Positions 42,601-51,779 of a stretch of 64,000 nucleotides of DNA are shown one piece after another. Made by a program: the position numbers and the translations under genes. The notes under the pieces were generated by a model that saw only the letters and a program-made list of their open reading frames with translations, was not told the DNA's origin and did no database searches. The DNA comes from Angiostrongylus vasorum (Eukaryota; Nematoda; Chromadorea; Rhabditida; Metastrongylidae), in contig JADANN010000401.1 in assembly GCA_018806985.1 (NCBI GenBank), positions 2,170,001-2,234,000 of the forward strand, read 5' to 3'. The stretch's first letter is position 1, and each line of letters starts with the position of its first letter.

Positions 42601-45600
42601 CCCTCTTCAGAGTCTGGAAAGGTCGAGTTGACTGCAACCTCTTGAGTGAAACACCCCCCGTAACCAAGTAGGAAAATACTAAACGTGTTGGCTCATCAAG
42701 AAAATAGTGTAGTTCAATGGCGAGGGTAACAGAAACTCGGCCCGGAAATTTCTAAGTTGGTACATTGGTGAGCTCCTGCAAGTCATTGTATAGGCTAGAT
42801 ATGCATTCAATAATCCCCTCAAATGGAGACCAATACGGATTAGCGCCCTAACGCTCTATCCTTCTATGCTCTTATTCAAGGTGTTGTTAATAGATGCATA
42901 AGTGATGTAATATGAAATAACCTTTTAATGTTGGCCAACCTCCAACCCAAGCGATGATGTCTTTGATGGCGGTTAGTCCGGTGTTTTCTAATTCATCTTC
43001 ATCAAGGCACTTCTGATAGTAGCCTTTAGCTAATCGATCCCATTTCGAGTCACTATCCATTATTGGCATCTAGAGAAAGAAAACTAATAAAAAGAAGAAA
43101 CCTTTTTCTTGGTAGCAAACCTAATATGCATTTAAAGTCTTCTAAGAAAAATTGTTAAATAGTCTCATCTTTCATCTAAATTTTTTCAACATCGAAAATA
43201 TCTAATAGTTGAAAAAAATCTGGATAAAAAAATATTCTAAAGTTGATGTTAAGTTACAACCACAACGATGCTGAGATATCGGCAAAATTTGGGCGCCTGG
43301 CCAGATCGAGTCACGATTACCTTTTCCGGGAGTTCGCGCATTACCCACTGTGCCACGAAGGCCCTTGCTCTGCGTTTCTCTCAGCTAGTTTTTCTACTTA
43401 GCGCTCCCATCAGCAATCACCCGTCAGTGGGATTGATATGGGGAGCGCGAATCGACATTGAACCCAGTTAAGCCGAGGCTGAAGTCGAAATATCAATGTT
43501 AACCCTTTATTTTCTGCCTACTATAATTTTTTCACGGCAAGGTATGATGTGAATTACAGGCACAACGATGCTGAGATAATCGCAAAACTCGGACCCCAGG
43601 CCAGATTGAACCACGATTTCCAGATCGAACAAAATTATAGTAGGCAGAAAATAAAAGGTTAACATTGGTGTGAAGTTTTTTAAGGATAGCGTCATTGATT
43701 GTAGGAAATAACGGCCTTCATAGATTTAAGTAGGTTCATCATTGAAATTACTTTTCTTAACCAATTTCGAAGTTTTCGGCGCTTATGAAAGCGCGAGGAG
43801 AAGCAACACAAAGACAGAAAGGAATGGGAAAAGAAAAAAATTTCCCCCAGGAGAAAGGAAAGCATCCTCCATAGATTCGCCTGCTCATAATTTTTATTAA
43901 CATAAAGAAATGGACGAAAAAAGCTGATGAAAAATTGTCAACTTAGGGATTCAGTATTCAATATAGTTTTATCACTAGTTAGGTACACTGGTTTTTATTA
44001 ATAAAAGGTTATATAAACACCGTTACTATTGAATTAGTGAGGAGCCTTTTGGTCTCCTTCATATATTATCGTTGCCCACTGGATTGCACTTGGGCCTCGG
44101 GGCACGGAGAGCAATGAGCTTTTTGAATGAATAAAGAATACATTGCCGGTAAACTTAAAAATAAACCAAATACTCCACTAGGCGCGCATAGGACACAGAA
44201 ATATAAAGGGGAGGATTTTGAAGTAGAAGTTATCGTTCTCGCAGAAGAACCGAAAACACCACCACGCAAAAACACACGAGGTATTCTGGATAAATTCCAA
44301 GAATCCGAAAATGAACTGCAAGGAGGGAGATTTTAATGTGAGAAGCCCATTATGCTTCCATATAAACTCTGTGCGATTCATATTGACCTGACATACTCAA
44401 TGGAAAAAGCTATAGGAAGCTCTGAGCGTATTAAGAAGTTATTTTGTTTCTAATGCGTTTAAAATCCTTGTTTAGCACATTCTCTGCTTGGTCATTGAGG
44501 TGCTTGGCAGGTTAGATTGCAGTCAACTTGACCTTTCCAAGTTCTGAGGAAGGCGAAATCCGCCGAAACGTCAGCTTTATAATAATGAGCTATAAAAATA
44601 ACATCTCACGCTTGCTCAATAGGAATATAAAGAATTGTAATGATGCTGAGATATTTGCAAAACTAAGGGCCGCAGGTGTTTGCGGTGGGAACCGAACACG
44701 CTACCACCCTTTCTGGGGGGCTGAGGTGCTCACCACCGCACTCAGAAGGTAACACCACAGACACCTGCGGTCCCGAGTTTTGCAAATATCTCAGCATCAT
44801 TGTAGTTGTATTTCACATCAAACCCTGCCATGAAGAAAGAAAAGGCAGTGGCTAAAGAGTGGTTACATTACGACGAAAAATTATTGCATCGTAGTGCATT
44901 TTTTGCTGATAAGCTAACATTCGGCTAACGGCTAAAGAAGCATCGCTGAGTGATGTTGCTTCGTTCGAGCGGTGTTTCGTCGATGAAGATTCGACGAAGA
45001 CAGCACATCGAGAGTACGAACGACTGTGGATTATCGACGCGGAACATCAGCTCTGAGGAAGACGAAGACGTCAAAAGTTTAGCCGAATAAACACTTTTAT
45101 CAACCTCGTATTAGCTTATGAAAGAAAGGATATGTACTGAATAGTCCTTTTGCCTTTAAAGGAAAGATGGTTTTTGAAATATTGTTTGATCATAGTGTAT
45201 TTGGAAAATCGGCTTTCTTCTAACCTCGAGATGACCAGTCAATTTGTATTCTTTCACTGATAAGCTAACACCATGTCCATAAGAGCACTTCATTTGACTG
45301 GAGGAATAAAGTGGTTTGATGAATCTCGTGTTATATCAAAAATGGAGTACCATTCATGACAGTACCATTAAAATTGTACGTCCTTTTGGAAGCGTATGAA
45401 TTAGATTCCCTACAGAAATATCGATATGAATATGAATATAAAATCCAAGCAAGAAGCTTTTCCATTTTGAAAATCTTGAATGAGAAACGGTGCAGCGTTT
45501 CTATCCACTCATACAGTGAATACACTGAGCTAGCGAATGTGGCTTTTTGTCAAGGAAAAAGATTTAAGAGAAAGAACCAAAGAAAAAGCCATCGTGTTGC

Positions 45601-47699
45601 ATTATTATAATTTTAAACAATAAGAAAGCCCTAAGAATTATTTGTGGTAATAGTACTGAAGTTAAACTGTCGTCCTACCTGAAGTATACTTTTTACTTGC
45701 TTATTAAGTCTGCTTTGTACATCGCTGATCGTATGCTGAAGAGGCTTGCTGGCCGGTAGATTACGATTTAATCCGTAGTTACCACATGCGAACTCATAAA
45801 AGTCATCACACGGATCCACCTAAACTTGCTATTTTGTCAACACAGGAAGAGTAAACAGATATCGATGGACAAAAACGATAGACGATGAAGCTTCAGATGT
45901 TAGTCAGTCCCCTGACAGTTCTAACCAGAATGATTCATTCGGCTCAATGCCTAGCATCGTTGTAGCGAGTGAATACATATTCGACTTATACAACTATTTG
46001 CTGGTACCGATAGGTGTATTTAGTATTTTAATCCTCACAAACAAGTCTGGTACCCATTTGCTGATCCACATGGGATGGAATAGTGGTGAAGCGAGTGTGC
46101 GGGATCGAACTAGCGACCAATGTGTTGCAATGCATTTCTAACCAGTTTGCTACAAGCATCACTAGGTAGATGATGCGAAAAATTGCTTATATGACTGGAA
46201 TTTATGACTGAAATTCCATTGTAACATTGAGGAAATATTTGAGAACGGTAAGCTGTGCCAATCCATGATGTTGCTTTCAAGTTCAGAAGAAGGTAACTCT
46301 CACAAAATATCAAAAATGTCACGATAATACCGAAAAACCATCATGGCTACCACATTTAAGTGGTACAACCAACCTAGTGCAGATAGCACAGTGGCAGTGA
46401 TGTCCGTCATCACGAGCATAGTGCTAGTTCGATTCCGCTCTGAGCCAACCGAGCCTCTGGGGTTGGGAAATTGGCACCGGACTTGTCTGAAGCCGCTCCC
46501 TGCAATCCAATGGGAAACGTACCAGCCAGGCCATCCCAGGACATCCAGGAAGAGATGTTCGACCATCATTCTACGACATTCATGATGAAATGAAAATCGT
46601 CAAGCAGCAAATGATGCTATGCGTAAAGTTGAAAGATCTTCGTGGACAATGGATGCAAGAAAACGAAACGAATGTGAGAAGTGCTAGGACCCCACAGTAG
46701 AGGTGAAAACGAGTCATACAAGAACAAAACCAATACAGTTTTTCGTTTTTTCAACGGTGTCTTCTGTTTTTCAGTGTGCATATCGTTGAATGGTAGAGGA
46801 CGCCATTCAGTGTTGCACTTTCTCCCACCTTTCCGAATGATGGTGTTTTAGAAAGTAACGAAAAGTTAAAGCCAGAATCTAATGGAACTAAAAGCCGGTT
46901 ATTACTAAGATATTTAATGTCATCCGCTGACACTCTAATTCTACATCAGGCTGGCTTTTATGAATATTTTAAGAATTCCTGATTTCTTTGAAAATTCCTC
47001 ATACTTTATGTAATACAGTTATTGCCATAACCAGTCTTCACATATTGCAGCAGTTCTCAGATCCATGGAAGTCTTCAAATTTGCTTATGAGCTATCGTTC
47101 GACAACTGTTTGAGAATTCTGATTTCTTCATCAATGTCACTGAATGCTGATCGGATTGATTCTTTCCTGAAATCCTCGGGTTGCTCTGCTAGAGGTTTCC
47201 AGCGTCCACATCGCACCAGACTTTCGAAATGGGAAGGAGCCTTTCTTGGATATGGTGCCAATTTGCAAACACCGGGTGGATGGGAAGCCTGCTTGAGCCA
47301 CGGCACGGTTGTACCATTCACCTCACTTGTATTCCACGGGACTTTTTAACTACTGCGTTTTCCGCGCCCAATATCTGGGCTTTGAGCGGCCGACTTTAGC
47401 TTCTCTAAGAATCTAAATTGCTCCACTTTGCAAAATTACGTCGTTTCAGGTCAATACAGATCAAGTGGACCAACGCCGTGTGTTTTGTGCTTTTACCATG
47501 TCATGTACGACTAAAATGAAATGGCAAAGCAATTGAGAAATACTGAGATCTCAATGAACCTTGTCGTTGAGATTTCCAGCCAGGAAACCTGCAATCGTAA
47601 CACATTCCCTCGAAGTACACACAATAGCATTGTGATTTATTGCCGTTCGGTCAACTCCTATTGAAGAATTCTCGAATGGTAATGCATAGATCGGTAGAC
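27689..47699 (-). CDS. nep: neprilysin-family (M13) zinc metallopeptidase, 18 exons, 5'-incomplete
   Basis: Extracellular-facing zinc endopeptidase that cleaves peptides. Exons 5' to 3': 47560-47699, 45679-45819, 42922-43069, 42106-42242, 41770-41881, 36359-36513, 35267-35371, 34728-34791, 33603-33696, 33407-33506, 32101-32277, 31769-31866, 31646-31710, 29783-29902, 29208-29287, 28220-28337, 28000-28101, 27689-27865; about 710 residues. Motifs in order: [91 protein letters not shown] (HExxH zinc site), [23 protein letters not shown] (third zinc ligand), [15 protein letters not shown] (substrate-binding His/Arg), and CSPGSPMNP ending in KCQVW before TAA at 27689-27691. Zinc ligands and catalytic Glu are intact. 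The family NAxY motif reads DAYY. Splice phases agree everywhere except 29208/28337 (one extra base). The first exon(s) with signal peptide or membrane anchor are unresolved; 47699 may extend to an alternative acceptor near 47757, adding a hydrophobic [15 protein letters not shown] stretch. Confidence 0.93.
28375..28660 (-). repeat. SINE family A copy, degenerate
   Basis: 'cgccatgcatttgacttcgtcaagcatcg' and 'tgaatggatatctggattatacaatga' in antisense, followed by a diverged core and head up to about 28640. Neprilysin intron. Confidence 0.65.
28754..29030 (+). repeat. SINE family A copy, full length
   Basis: Head 'gtgcagtgtagtagttagagctg', B-box-like GTACGATCC, core 'ttggctaggaggatagagaag', tail 'gattgatcaacaccgacaactt' then 'atcctctttatttt'. 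Neprilysin intron, antisense to the gene. Confidence 0.75.
29495..29610 (-). repeat. family B fragment
   Basis: 'gatgcttagatatttgcaaaattccgaagcgcaggtatctgcggtggggatcgaacacgc' matches the B core; the arms are lost. Confidence 0.7.
30391..30540. repeat. foldback element, ~60-bp arms
   Basis: Left arm 30391-30455 ('cttcttaagctgatgcgaag..ttggtataggtcttcgttg') is the reverse complement of right arm 30473-30540 with a few mismatches. The loop is about 17 bp. The arm end 'aagctgatgcgaggttggtat' resembles the 3' part of family E. Neprilysin intron. Confidence 0.75.
30610..30990 (-). repeat. family B repeat with start of a second unit
   Basis: Arm 'tttttatttactgcctattattttttcatggcagg', core 'ggactgcagttgtgtgcggtgaggatcgtacacg', 'cacccgtcaacaggattgatgtgggg' and 'cagttaagccgaagc' are followed at 30915 by another arm beginning 'tctatttacggttcattctgtc'. 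Confidence 0.75.
31110..31450 (+). repeat. SINE family D copy
   Basis: Head near 31120 ('tatctaagtggtagtgg'), core 'gaggacaaattggtgccattcatgtgtgg' and long D tail 'ggattccaaggaagaatcgagtcgac..aaaatcctcaagcggcaacc'. The open frame 31160-31426 is a repeat translation. Confidence 0.75.
32350..32515 (+). repeat. family E repeat, partial
   Basis: 'cgacgttagccgaataaatca' is followed by the E tail ('ccaggaagatactgattattaatgccgaggttaaacgacgg'). The hammerhead-like core is degraded in this copy. Confidence 0.6.
32995..33262 (-). repeat. SINE family A copy, well preserved
   Basis: Minus-strand head TATAGCGCAGTGG (near 33255-33243), B-box GGATCGACTCCC, core 'ccagacttctctgggcgg', tail through 'gcgcatccatgaggga'. 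Neprilysin intron, same strand as the gene. Confidence 0.8.
34425..34685 (-). repeat. SINE family A copy
   Basis: 'gttgatcaattcctgagggatgcgcc', 'aatgcatatctggcctttacaatgaatcgcggtggcctaccgatgtattgagcc' and 'agacaagtctgctaccaatttgc' in antisense. It ends about 40 bp before neprilysin exon 34728-34791. Confidence 0.8.
34850..35230. repeat. family B repeat, inverted arrangement
   Basis: A minus-oriented unit (34850-35140) is followed directly by an opposite-oriented core piece (35150-35225: 'cgcaccgcagacacctgcggtccgg..tctcagcatcattg'), forming a large imperfect palindrome. It ends about 40 bp from neprilysin exon 35267-35371. Confidence 0.75.
35740..36060. repeat. family B repeat, foldback copy
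   Basis: Left half 35750-35940 reads inward from 'tgatgctgagatattt'. The right half reads outward through GGTTCGATCCC (35992-36002) and 'cggagttttgcaagtgtctcagcatcat', again a palindromic layout. Confidence 0.75.
36600..36705 (+). repeat. SINE family A head, joined to LINE 3' end
   Basis: 'ggccgcgtgtagcgcagtgatcggaggcg..gggatcgatct..caagccttctatccctcct' stops at the tail (ACAGGTGAT repeats) of the minus-strand RTE element. Only the tRNA-like head remains. Confidence 0.75.
36706..39640 (-). mobile_element. RTE-clade non-LTR retrotransposon, near complete but broken
   Basis: One polyprotein ORF, now in at least four pieces. Endonuclease N-part: 39258-39638 ([25 protein letters not shown]). 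Endonuclease C-part: 38839-39261 ([30 protein letters not shown]). Reverse transcriptase: 37917-38420 ([32 protein letters not shown]) and 37240-37878 ([27 protein letters not shown], catalytic FVDDIVL). The C-terminal 'ALTHASETW' region is near 37150. Frameshifts near 39260, 38830, 37915 and 37240 prevent a full product. The 3' end carries a short tandem (ACAGGTGAT) typical of RTE tails. It lies in a neprilysin intron, same strand as the gene. Confidence 0.9.
39641..40095 (-). other. probable 5' flank/UTR of the RTE element
   Basis: Unique-looking sequence between the endonuclease start and the next SINE. 39720-39840 is GC-rich for the window. No second copy here, so the assignment to the LINE is a guess. 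Confidence 0.3.
40100..40318 (+). repeat. SINE family A body (head missing)
   Basis: 'ggcaaattggtgccagacttgtcttggaggat', 'gccgcgagtcatcgtaaaggccagatatgcat' and 'gcccatccctaagaaactgaccaacgccgagagc'. Confidence 0.8.
40590..40905 (+). repeat. family E repeat
   Basis: 'attgccaaatgaggtcgcttcattcgagcggtga', 'aaagaagacgaagatgtctaaatgctagccaaataaatg' and the tail 'gaagatagtgatcatttatgccgaagcttaatgagagtccg'. The core is degenerate here. Confidence 0.7.
40906..41769. other. neprilysin intron sequence, nothing recognised
   Basis: The frame 41008-41325 (-) shows no M13 motif and is not needed to bridge the flanking neprilysin exons, which join in phase. Confidence 0.4.
42420..42830 (+). repeat. SINE family A, split copy
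   Basis: The head-proximal core lies at 42420-42522 ('catccatccgttggtcggcaagcagatttgtctggaggagg') and the distal body at 42750-42830 ('caagtcattgtataggctagatatgcattcaataatccc'). About 230 bp of foreign sequence separates them. Confidence 0.45.
43255..43498 (-). repeat. family B repeat unit
   Basis: 'aaccacaacgatgctgagat', 'ccatcagcaatcacccgtcagtgggattgatatgggg' and 'cccagttaagccgaggc'. It adjoins the MITE at 43503 in the same arrangement as 4590-5211. Confidence 0.75.
43503..43658. mobile_element. TTAA-flanked foldback MITE, short copy
   Basis: TTAA at 43499-43502 and 43659-43662. The left end CCCTTTATTTTCTGCCTACT (continuing ATAATTTT) is the near-perfect inverted repeat of the right end, whose reverse complement starts CCTTTTATTTTCTGCCTACT. 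Internally deleted, about 156 bp. Confidence 0.75.
43664..44095. other. neprilysin intron sequence, nothing recognised
   Basis: AT-rich, no repeat or exon seen. Confidence 0.35.
44096..44605 (+). mobile_element. Penelope-like element 3' fragment
   Basis: Open frame 44127-44333 encodes the C-terminal end of the endonuclease region ([20 protein letters not shown], then EEPKTPPRK). It is followed by a terminal segment homologous to 20050-20335: 'gaggtgcttgg', then the hammerhead-like core and 'taataatgagctataaaaataac'. The reverse transcriptase is absent, and the fragment is antisense to the neprilysin host gene. Confidence 0.75.
44522..44569 (+). ncRNA. hammerhead-ribozyme-like motif (best copy)
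   Basis: GTC at 44522-44524; stem I arms AACTTG (44525-44530) and CAAGTT (44538-44543), six perfect pairs; CTGAGGA at 44544-44550; one extra A; stem II GGCG (44552-44555) with CGCC (44561-44564); GAAAC at 44565-44569. It deviates from the consensus by the inserted A and by a stem III of only two pairs (A44568-T44523, C44569-G44522). Hammerheads are known in Penelope-like elements; activity of this one is inferred. Confidence 0.6.
44625..44845. repeat. family B repeat, foldback copy
   Basis: Inward half 'aatgatgctgagatatttgcaaaactaagggccgcaggtg' and outward half 'cacctgcggtcccgagttttgcaaatatctcagcatcattg' are inverted repeats of about 40 bp around a GC-rich centre. Confidence 0.8.
44930..45190 (+). 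repeat. family E repeat with hammerhead-like core
   Basis: Starts 'gttgcttcgttcgagcggtg'. The core at 45053-45076 reads CTGAGGA, A, GACG (45061-45064), loop AAGA, CGTC (45069-45072), AAAA. Ends with the 'caacctcgtattagcttatg' tail. Confidence 0.65.
45930..46165 (-). repeat. SINE family A copy, degenerate
   Basis: 'acaaacaagtctggtacccatttgctgatcc' core, antisense B-box GGGATCGAAC, and head end 'aaccagtttgctacaag'. Neprilysin intron. Confidence 0.6.
46375..46700 (+). repeat. SINE family D copy, best preserved
   Basis: A-box TAGCACAGTGG (46384-46394) and B-box GTTCGATTC (46427-46435) are 32 nt apart, as in tRNA genes. The shared core is 'gggttgggaaattggcaccggacttgtctg', and the D-specific tail runs to 'gtgagaagtgctagg'. 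It does not fold as a complete tRNA. Confidence 0.8.
47085..47195 (-). CDS. exon-like block, unassigned
   Basis: After an acceptor-like 'ctctagcag' (minus strand) the frame reads [20 protein letters not shown], then [12 protein letters not shown] and a stop. Composition is protein-like and heptad-like. It lies between two neprilysin exons that already join in phase, so it is not needed there; it could be an alternative exon, part of another gene, or chance. No homologue recognised. Confidence 0.25.
   Translation of the reverse strand, partial: PLAEQPEDFRKESIRSAFSDIDEEIRILKQLSNDSS
47215..47370 (-). repeat. SINE family A fragment
   Basis: 'gatatggtgccaatttgcaaacaccgggtggatgggaagcctg' is the antisense core; the head end is 'ttaactactgcgttttccgcgccc'. 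Confidence 0.6.
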
Positions 47700-47757
47700 C
47701 TGCAATTAGAACTATGACACTACTGCAACTACGCAGGCAACTATACTCTAAAAAGGG

Positions 47758-49500
47758 TTCGTCTCCGCCATTTCTACATTAAAATTTGAACGTCTCGACC
47801 TTAATAAGGTCATATAGGCTTAACATTCTTCTTATGAACATACTAGATACACCAAGATAATCAGCAAGACTTCTCCTTAATGTTCTTATGATACCAGAAA
47901 GTTCTGGAAAAATAGCACAATGGCAATCATTACTACAATTTTCCTTCCCCTGTTAACGGTCGCCGATCAAATTTTCGGAATCGCCCATGATCATGTGGTA
48001 AGGTTTTATCATTATTTATCGATTAGCAATAACCAGAATCACCAAGATTTTTTGGTATATTTTAAGAGAATCAATGAATGTTCTGTCCGGAGGGTATGTT
48101 CTGAAGGATTAGAGGTCTACATGACGTCTATATAGGTGGCTTTGAGAATCCAAACATTTTGTGAAAGAGACGCAACATGAAAAACTACCTGTTAAAGCCG
48201 AACATGGAAAACTTATTCCATAGAGTTTTTTACACCTTTTTTCTGTATTACTGCTGGTGTTTGTTTGACTGTAATGGCTTTTCTATAACTTGAGCAAAAT
48301 TTCTCGATAAGAAGTTATTTGAGGAGTGGAGTATTTGACAGAGTCAGAAAAAAATGGTTCCACCACTACAGAAGTAGAAATTAAGTTTAATAGATGCTAT
48401 TTAAATTTTAAATTTGGTCCGGAATTAAACTCTAAAAAGAAAAATGAAAGAATGGTGGATGCAGAGAGTTTTCTACTAACTGATTAGTTGGTTGAGAAAG
48501 GATGGAAGGGGTGATGAAAAAGGGACGAAAAACACAAAATTAAACAGCAAGTCAGGAATGCATCTCAGTAATAGAAAGAGAAAAAAAAGTTCCACTTCAT
48601 CGTAAAGGTATATGGATTCCACTTACTTCTATTTCAATGATTAAAGTCTGCTTGCTACAATCTGTACTTTGCTTATTGAAAATTTACTAACTAAGGCACT
48701 CTTGATCAAATGTGCATTGATATCAATACATACGACCGAGGGACGTGTCAAGATTAGCGTTACTGTTATTTCTGTTAAAAAATGATTGTTACGAGGTAGG
48801 CATTTAATGAAATCAATGCAATTGATCATGAATGTAATAGAACCAATATCACTATTACTTCTTTTTAATAGAAAGAAATCTATGATTAATCTTTGAACTT
48901 AAACAATAACAAACCTCCCTCAAATGTTCGGTATCCTTCTAGTAAAATTAACCAACAAAAATAAAACTGCTCCAAGAATAACTAATAACAACAAAACCAG
49001 TAAGAAGAGGAACACCTCCAGAGCTGACAAACGACCGAGACACGATCTGAAATGAATACGGCATCTGAAGCTTTCTGCATGTGTGAAAGTTAAGCTCACT
49101 GAATCTCACCATAATGGTATTAACTTTTACCCTATTTTTTAGATGGCTCTTCAAGTTGTGAAGTCTCCCTTATGTTTCAAAGAAAATTTGAACGGAGGGG
49201 AAAAAAAACACCTTAGTGTATTAATTATTCGTTCTTTAGTTTTTTGTATAATAATGTCGTCTACTAGGAAAAGTCCATCACACCGACACTATACTGTTAG
49301 AAAGCATTCTATGCTTGCAGACTATGATTGTTTCATTCTTTACCTATTTAAAGATATTTTCTTCCATGCGAAATGGATCAAAACATGACGTAAACCTTTG
49401 CTAAGGTGGATATAGGTGAATTTCTACTGTTCAACAAGACCTTTCCTCCATGTCATCTTGGTCTAGATGCGTATACCATATTGCCTCGCAAAGAAAAAAT
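47758..49500. other. upstream of neprilysin; first exon(s) expected, not resolved
   Basis: On the minus strand near 49060-48950, after 'tcatttcag', one frame is strongly hydrophobic (LEVFLFLLVLLLLVILGAVL), as a type II membrane anchor would be. No donor in the required phase was found. Otherwise AT-rich with nothing recognised. Confidence 0.3.
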
Positions 49501-49592
49501 GAGAAAAAAATGAATATAAAAACAAGGAAAGAAAGAAAGAACAAAAAAGAAAGAAAGAAAGAAAAAAGAAGGAAAGAAAGAAAGAATTTTCC
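49501..49592. repeat. (GAAA)n purine-rich simple repeat
   Basis: Repeated 'gaaagaaagaaa' units interrupted by A-runs. Confidence 0.85.
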
Positions 49593-49929
49593 TCAACTTA
49601 AATCTACATGATTAATACTTCAGTTTGTCAAAACTAATTGAAATCTAGGACTCTACCTTTCGTTGTATTTTTCAGTTTATAAGCGTTTTTTAACTCTCAT
49701 GATCTCTCTATGACGCCGCGGATTACAAGGATTTTGTCCCTCAATAAAATTTGGTAATTTATTCGAATTGTATTCCATTATTCCAATATGGGTCCATGTC
49801 TTCAGTTTTTACTACTGTAAGAATGCTCACTAAGTGCACTCATCACAGAGTTTTGTTTTTTAGCCAAAAATTTAGAATTCTCCCTTATAAGTAAACGATT
49901 AGACTATGGCTATGACCATTAATCTATAT

Positions 49930-50480
49930 CCTCCCAACGGTTTACCACCTCATCATAGCTGGGAGGTGTTCCTGGGTGTCGGGCTGCGATGTACGGTGGG
50001 GGATTTATCCCCTGGCAGGGTCTCCCAAACTGAGAAGAAGTTCGGCGTTTCCATCAGGAAGCGCAGTTAAGAGTAAATATTGCCAGGAATCACCGTTGAG
50101 CTTCTATTTAGTAACAAGGTAGCACGTTTCCTCTCTGATCCACAATGAGCAGCAAATATGGCTTCGTGAACCGTGGACCTGGGGTTGAACCAATAACCAT
50201 GTGTAACTTACAGGGAACCTCTAATTACTGTGCTAGACTCCTCTTTGAAAAGCGATACCGTCCCAGTATCAAAAGTCGCATGGTGGCAAATCTCCCTCTG
50301 ACCCACAAGGGCTGCGACTGCCTGTTGTGGTGAAGACCTGGGACAGACTTCGGCCAAGCTGACCTCGGGACTCCAGGGAACCATAATGGCTTAACCAACA
50401 AATCTTCGAAAAATGGAGATTGTGATGGGGCCCGCACAACCAGTGAGGATGGGCCATTTAAGCATCAAATATCAAGTATT
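49930..50480 (-). repeat. family C repeat interrupted by a nested SINE
   Basis: Left part 49935-50110 begins 'cccaacggtttaccacctcatc'. The right part 50255-50470 resumes at 'gataccgtcccagtatcaaaag' and ends 'gtgaggatgggccatttaagc'. Together they cover a whole family C copy, split by about 140 bp. Confidence 0.75.
50115..50250 (-). repeat. tRNA-headed SINE nested in family C
   Basis: Minus strand: TAGCACAGTAA then GTTCAACCC (good A- and B-box matches), then a short body ending at 'gaaacgtgcta'. It resembles the A/D head but lacks the shared core, so it may be a third family. Confidence 0.6.
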
Positions 50481-51495
50481 AATCTATACTGAGACGGCAA
50501 GTGATGTCAAAGCGATTCTGTGACTGGTCGTTGTTGTTGGAGATGAACACCACGGGATGTTGACAAGCAGCAAACTAGTTGAAAGTTTTGTACTTCTAGT
50601 GCTGCACACGGTATAGAGAATAGTCAGTAATTCAACACTGTTCGAAATGAGGATTGGAGCAACTGAGTTTCTGAGGGTGCTGTAGAAGAATGATGTAACT
50701 GGAACTCAATCTATACGGAAGAGAAGTGTCAAGTCTCATTCTATTAACGTTGTCGCTGCAAGATATCATCCTACTCACCGATAACAAAATGGAAAAAGTT
50801 ATCTATGGCGATTCTTATCGAAAAAGCGCACAGAGCATTGTTAACAGTGCTATATCAATTCACTGTTCTCTTACCTCTACAAGCAAAGGCGTGTGAAATG
50901 ACCGATGAATGGCATAGCACCCTTAATATACTTGTTAGGAATATAATACTTACCATTTAATATTAAGACATGTTCCAAAGGCTACTACCGGATCTTAAAG
51001 TCACGGCCACGATATCGCGGAATTTTATGGAGTGTTAGCATTGAATGTTGTTCTTGATGATGCACCCTTACCTCTTGTTGGGTAGCCAAGGTGAGGTTCC
51101 GTTCCGCAGTTCGCTCTTCATAGCAGCTCATCCGAACATTTCTATGTGAAACATTGATAACCGGTATCAGCGACTATAATGACTTAGTGTTTAACAGCAA
51201 TAGAAAGATACCCGAAGGGAAGTGGACGAATTCTTCCAGGAACGCGTGAAAAACCATGAATGAAGAAATCGGATATGTCATTGGCGGCTTTAGGACAAGT
51301 GTTTAGGATTTAACATTAGATCAAAGATTTATTGAACAAAAAAAACATGGAAGAAATGACGAGGAAAACGCTTAAGAAAGAAGGAATTCAAATCGGTAAT
51401 GCAACAACGCTAGTAGCACAATACTTGTCGATTTATGGGATTGATATAAACTGCAGAAGCTCGTACTATCAATGAGCATAAACAATTAAAAGCTA
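50481..51495. other. intergenic, nothing recognised
   Basis: No open frame of note and no repeat similarity detected. Confidence 0.35.
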
Positions 51496-51499
51496 GCAA

Positions 51500-51770
51500 G
51501 CGTTAGGCGTTGATGATACTCTAGAATTGCTCCATGTATTCAACTCCATTCGTAACATCGGTAACACGCAGAGGTGGATTTCTCCTATATAACGACTTGT
51601 GGGACCGTACCGATGCGTCAAGCCAAAGTTTCTGTCTTCCTATAAAGGTCTGGGGCTAATTTGCTGACAACTGAAAGATAGTTTGACTTCCCAGGAAGGC
51701 GGAATGAAAGCTACGGTGATATACGTACTGCAAGGTACCTTTAACCACTGCAATGCATATACTTAACGAA
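51500..51770 (-). repeat. SINE family A copy, highly degenerate
   Basis: 'accgatgcgtcaagcc', 'cctataaaggtctggggctaatttgctgac' and 'gcaaggtacctttaaccactgc' follow the antisense order of family A blocks. Confidence 0.5.
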
Positions 51771-51779
51771 ATGAAATCA

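Noticed and set aside
46384..46440. Possible functional tRNA gene (good A and B boxes)
   Set aside because: No complete cloverleaf, and the same head recurs with the shared core and tail; it is a SINE head.
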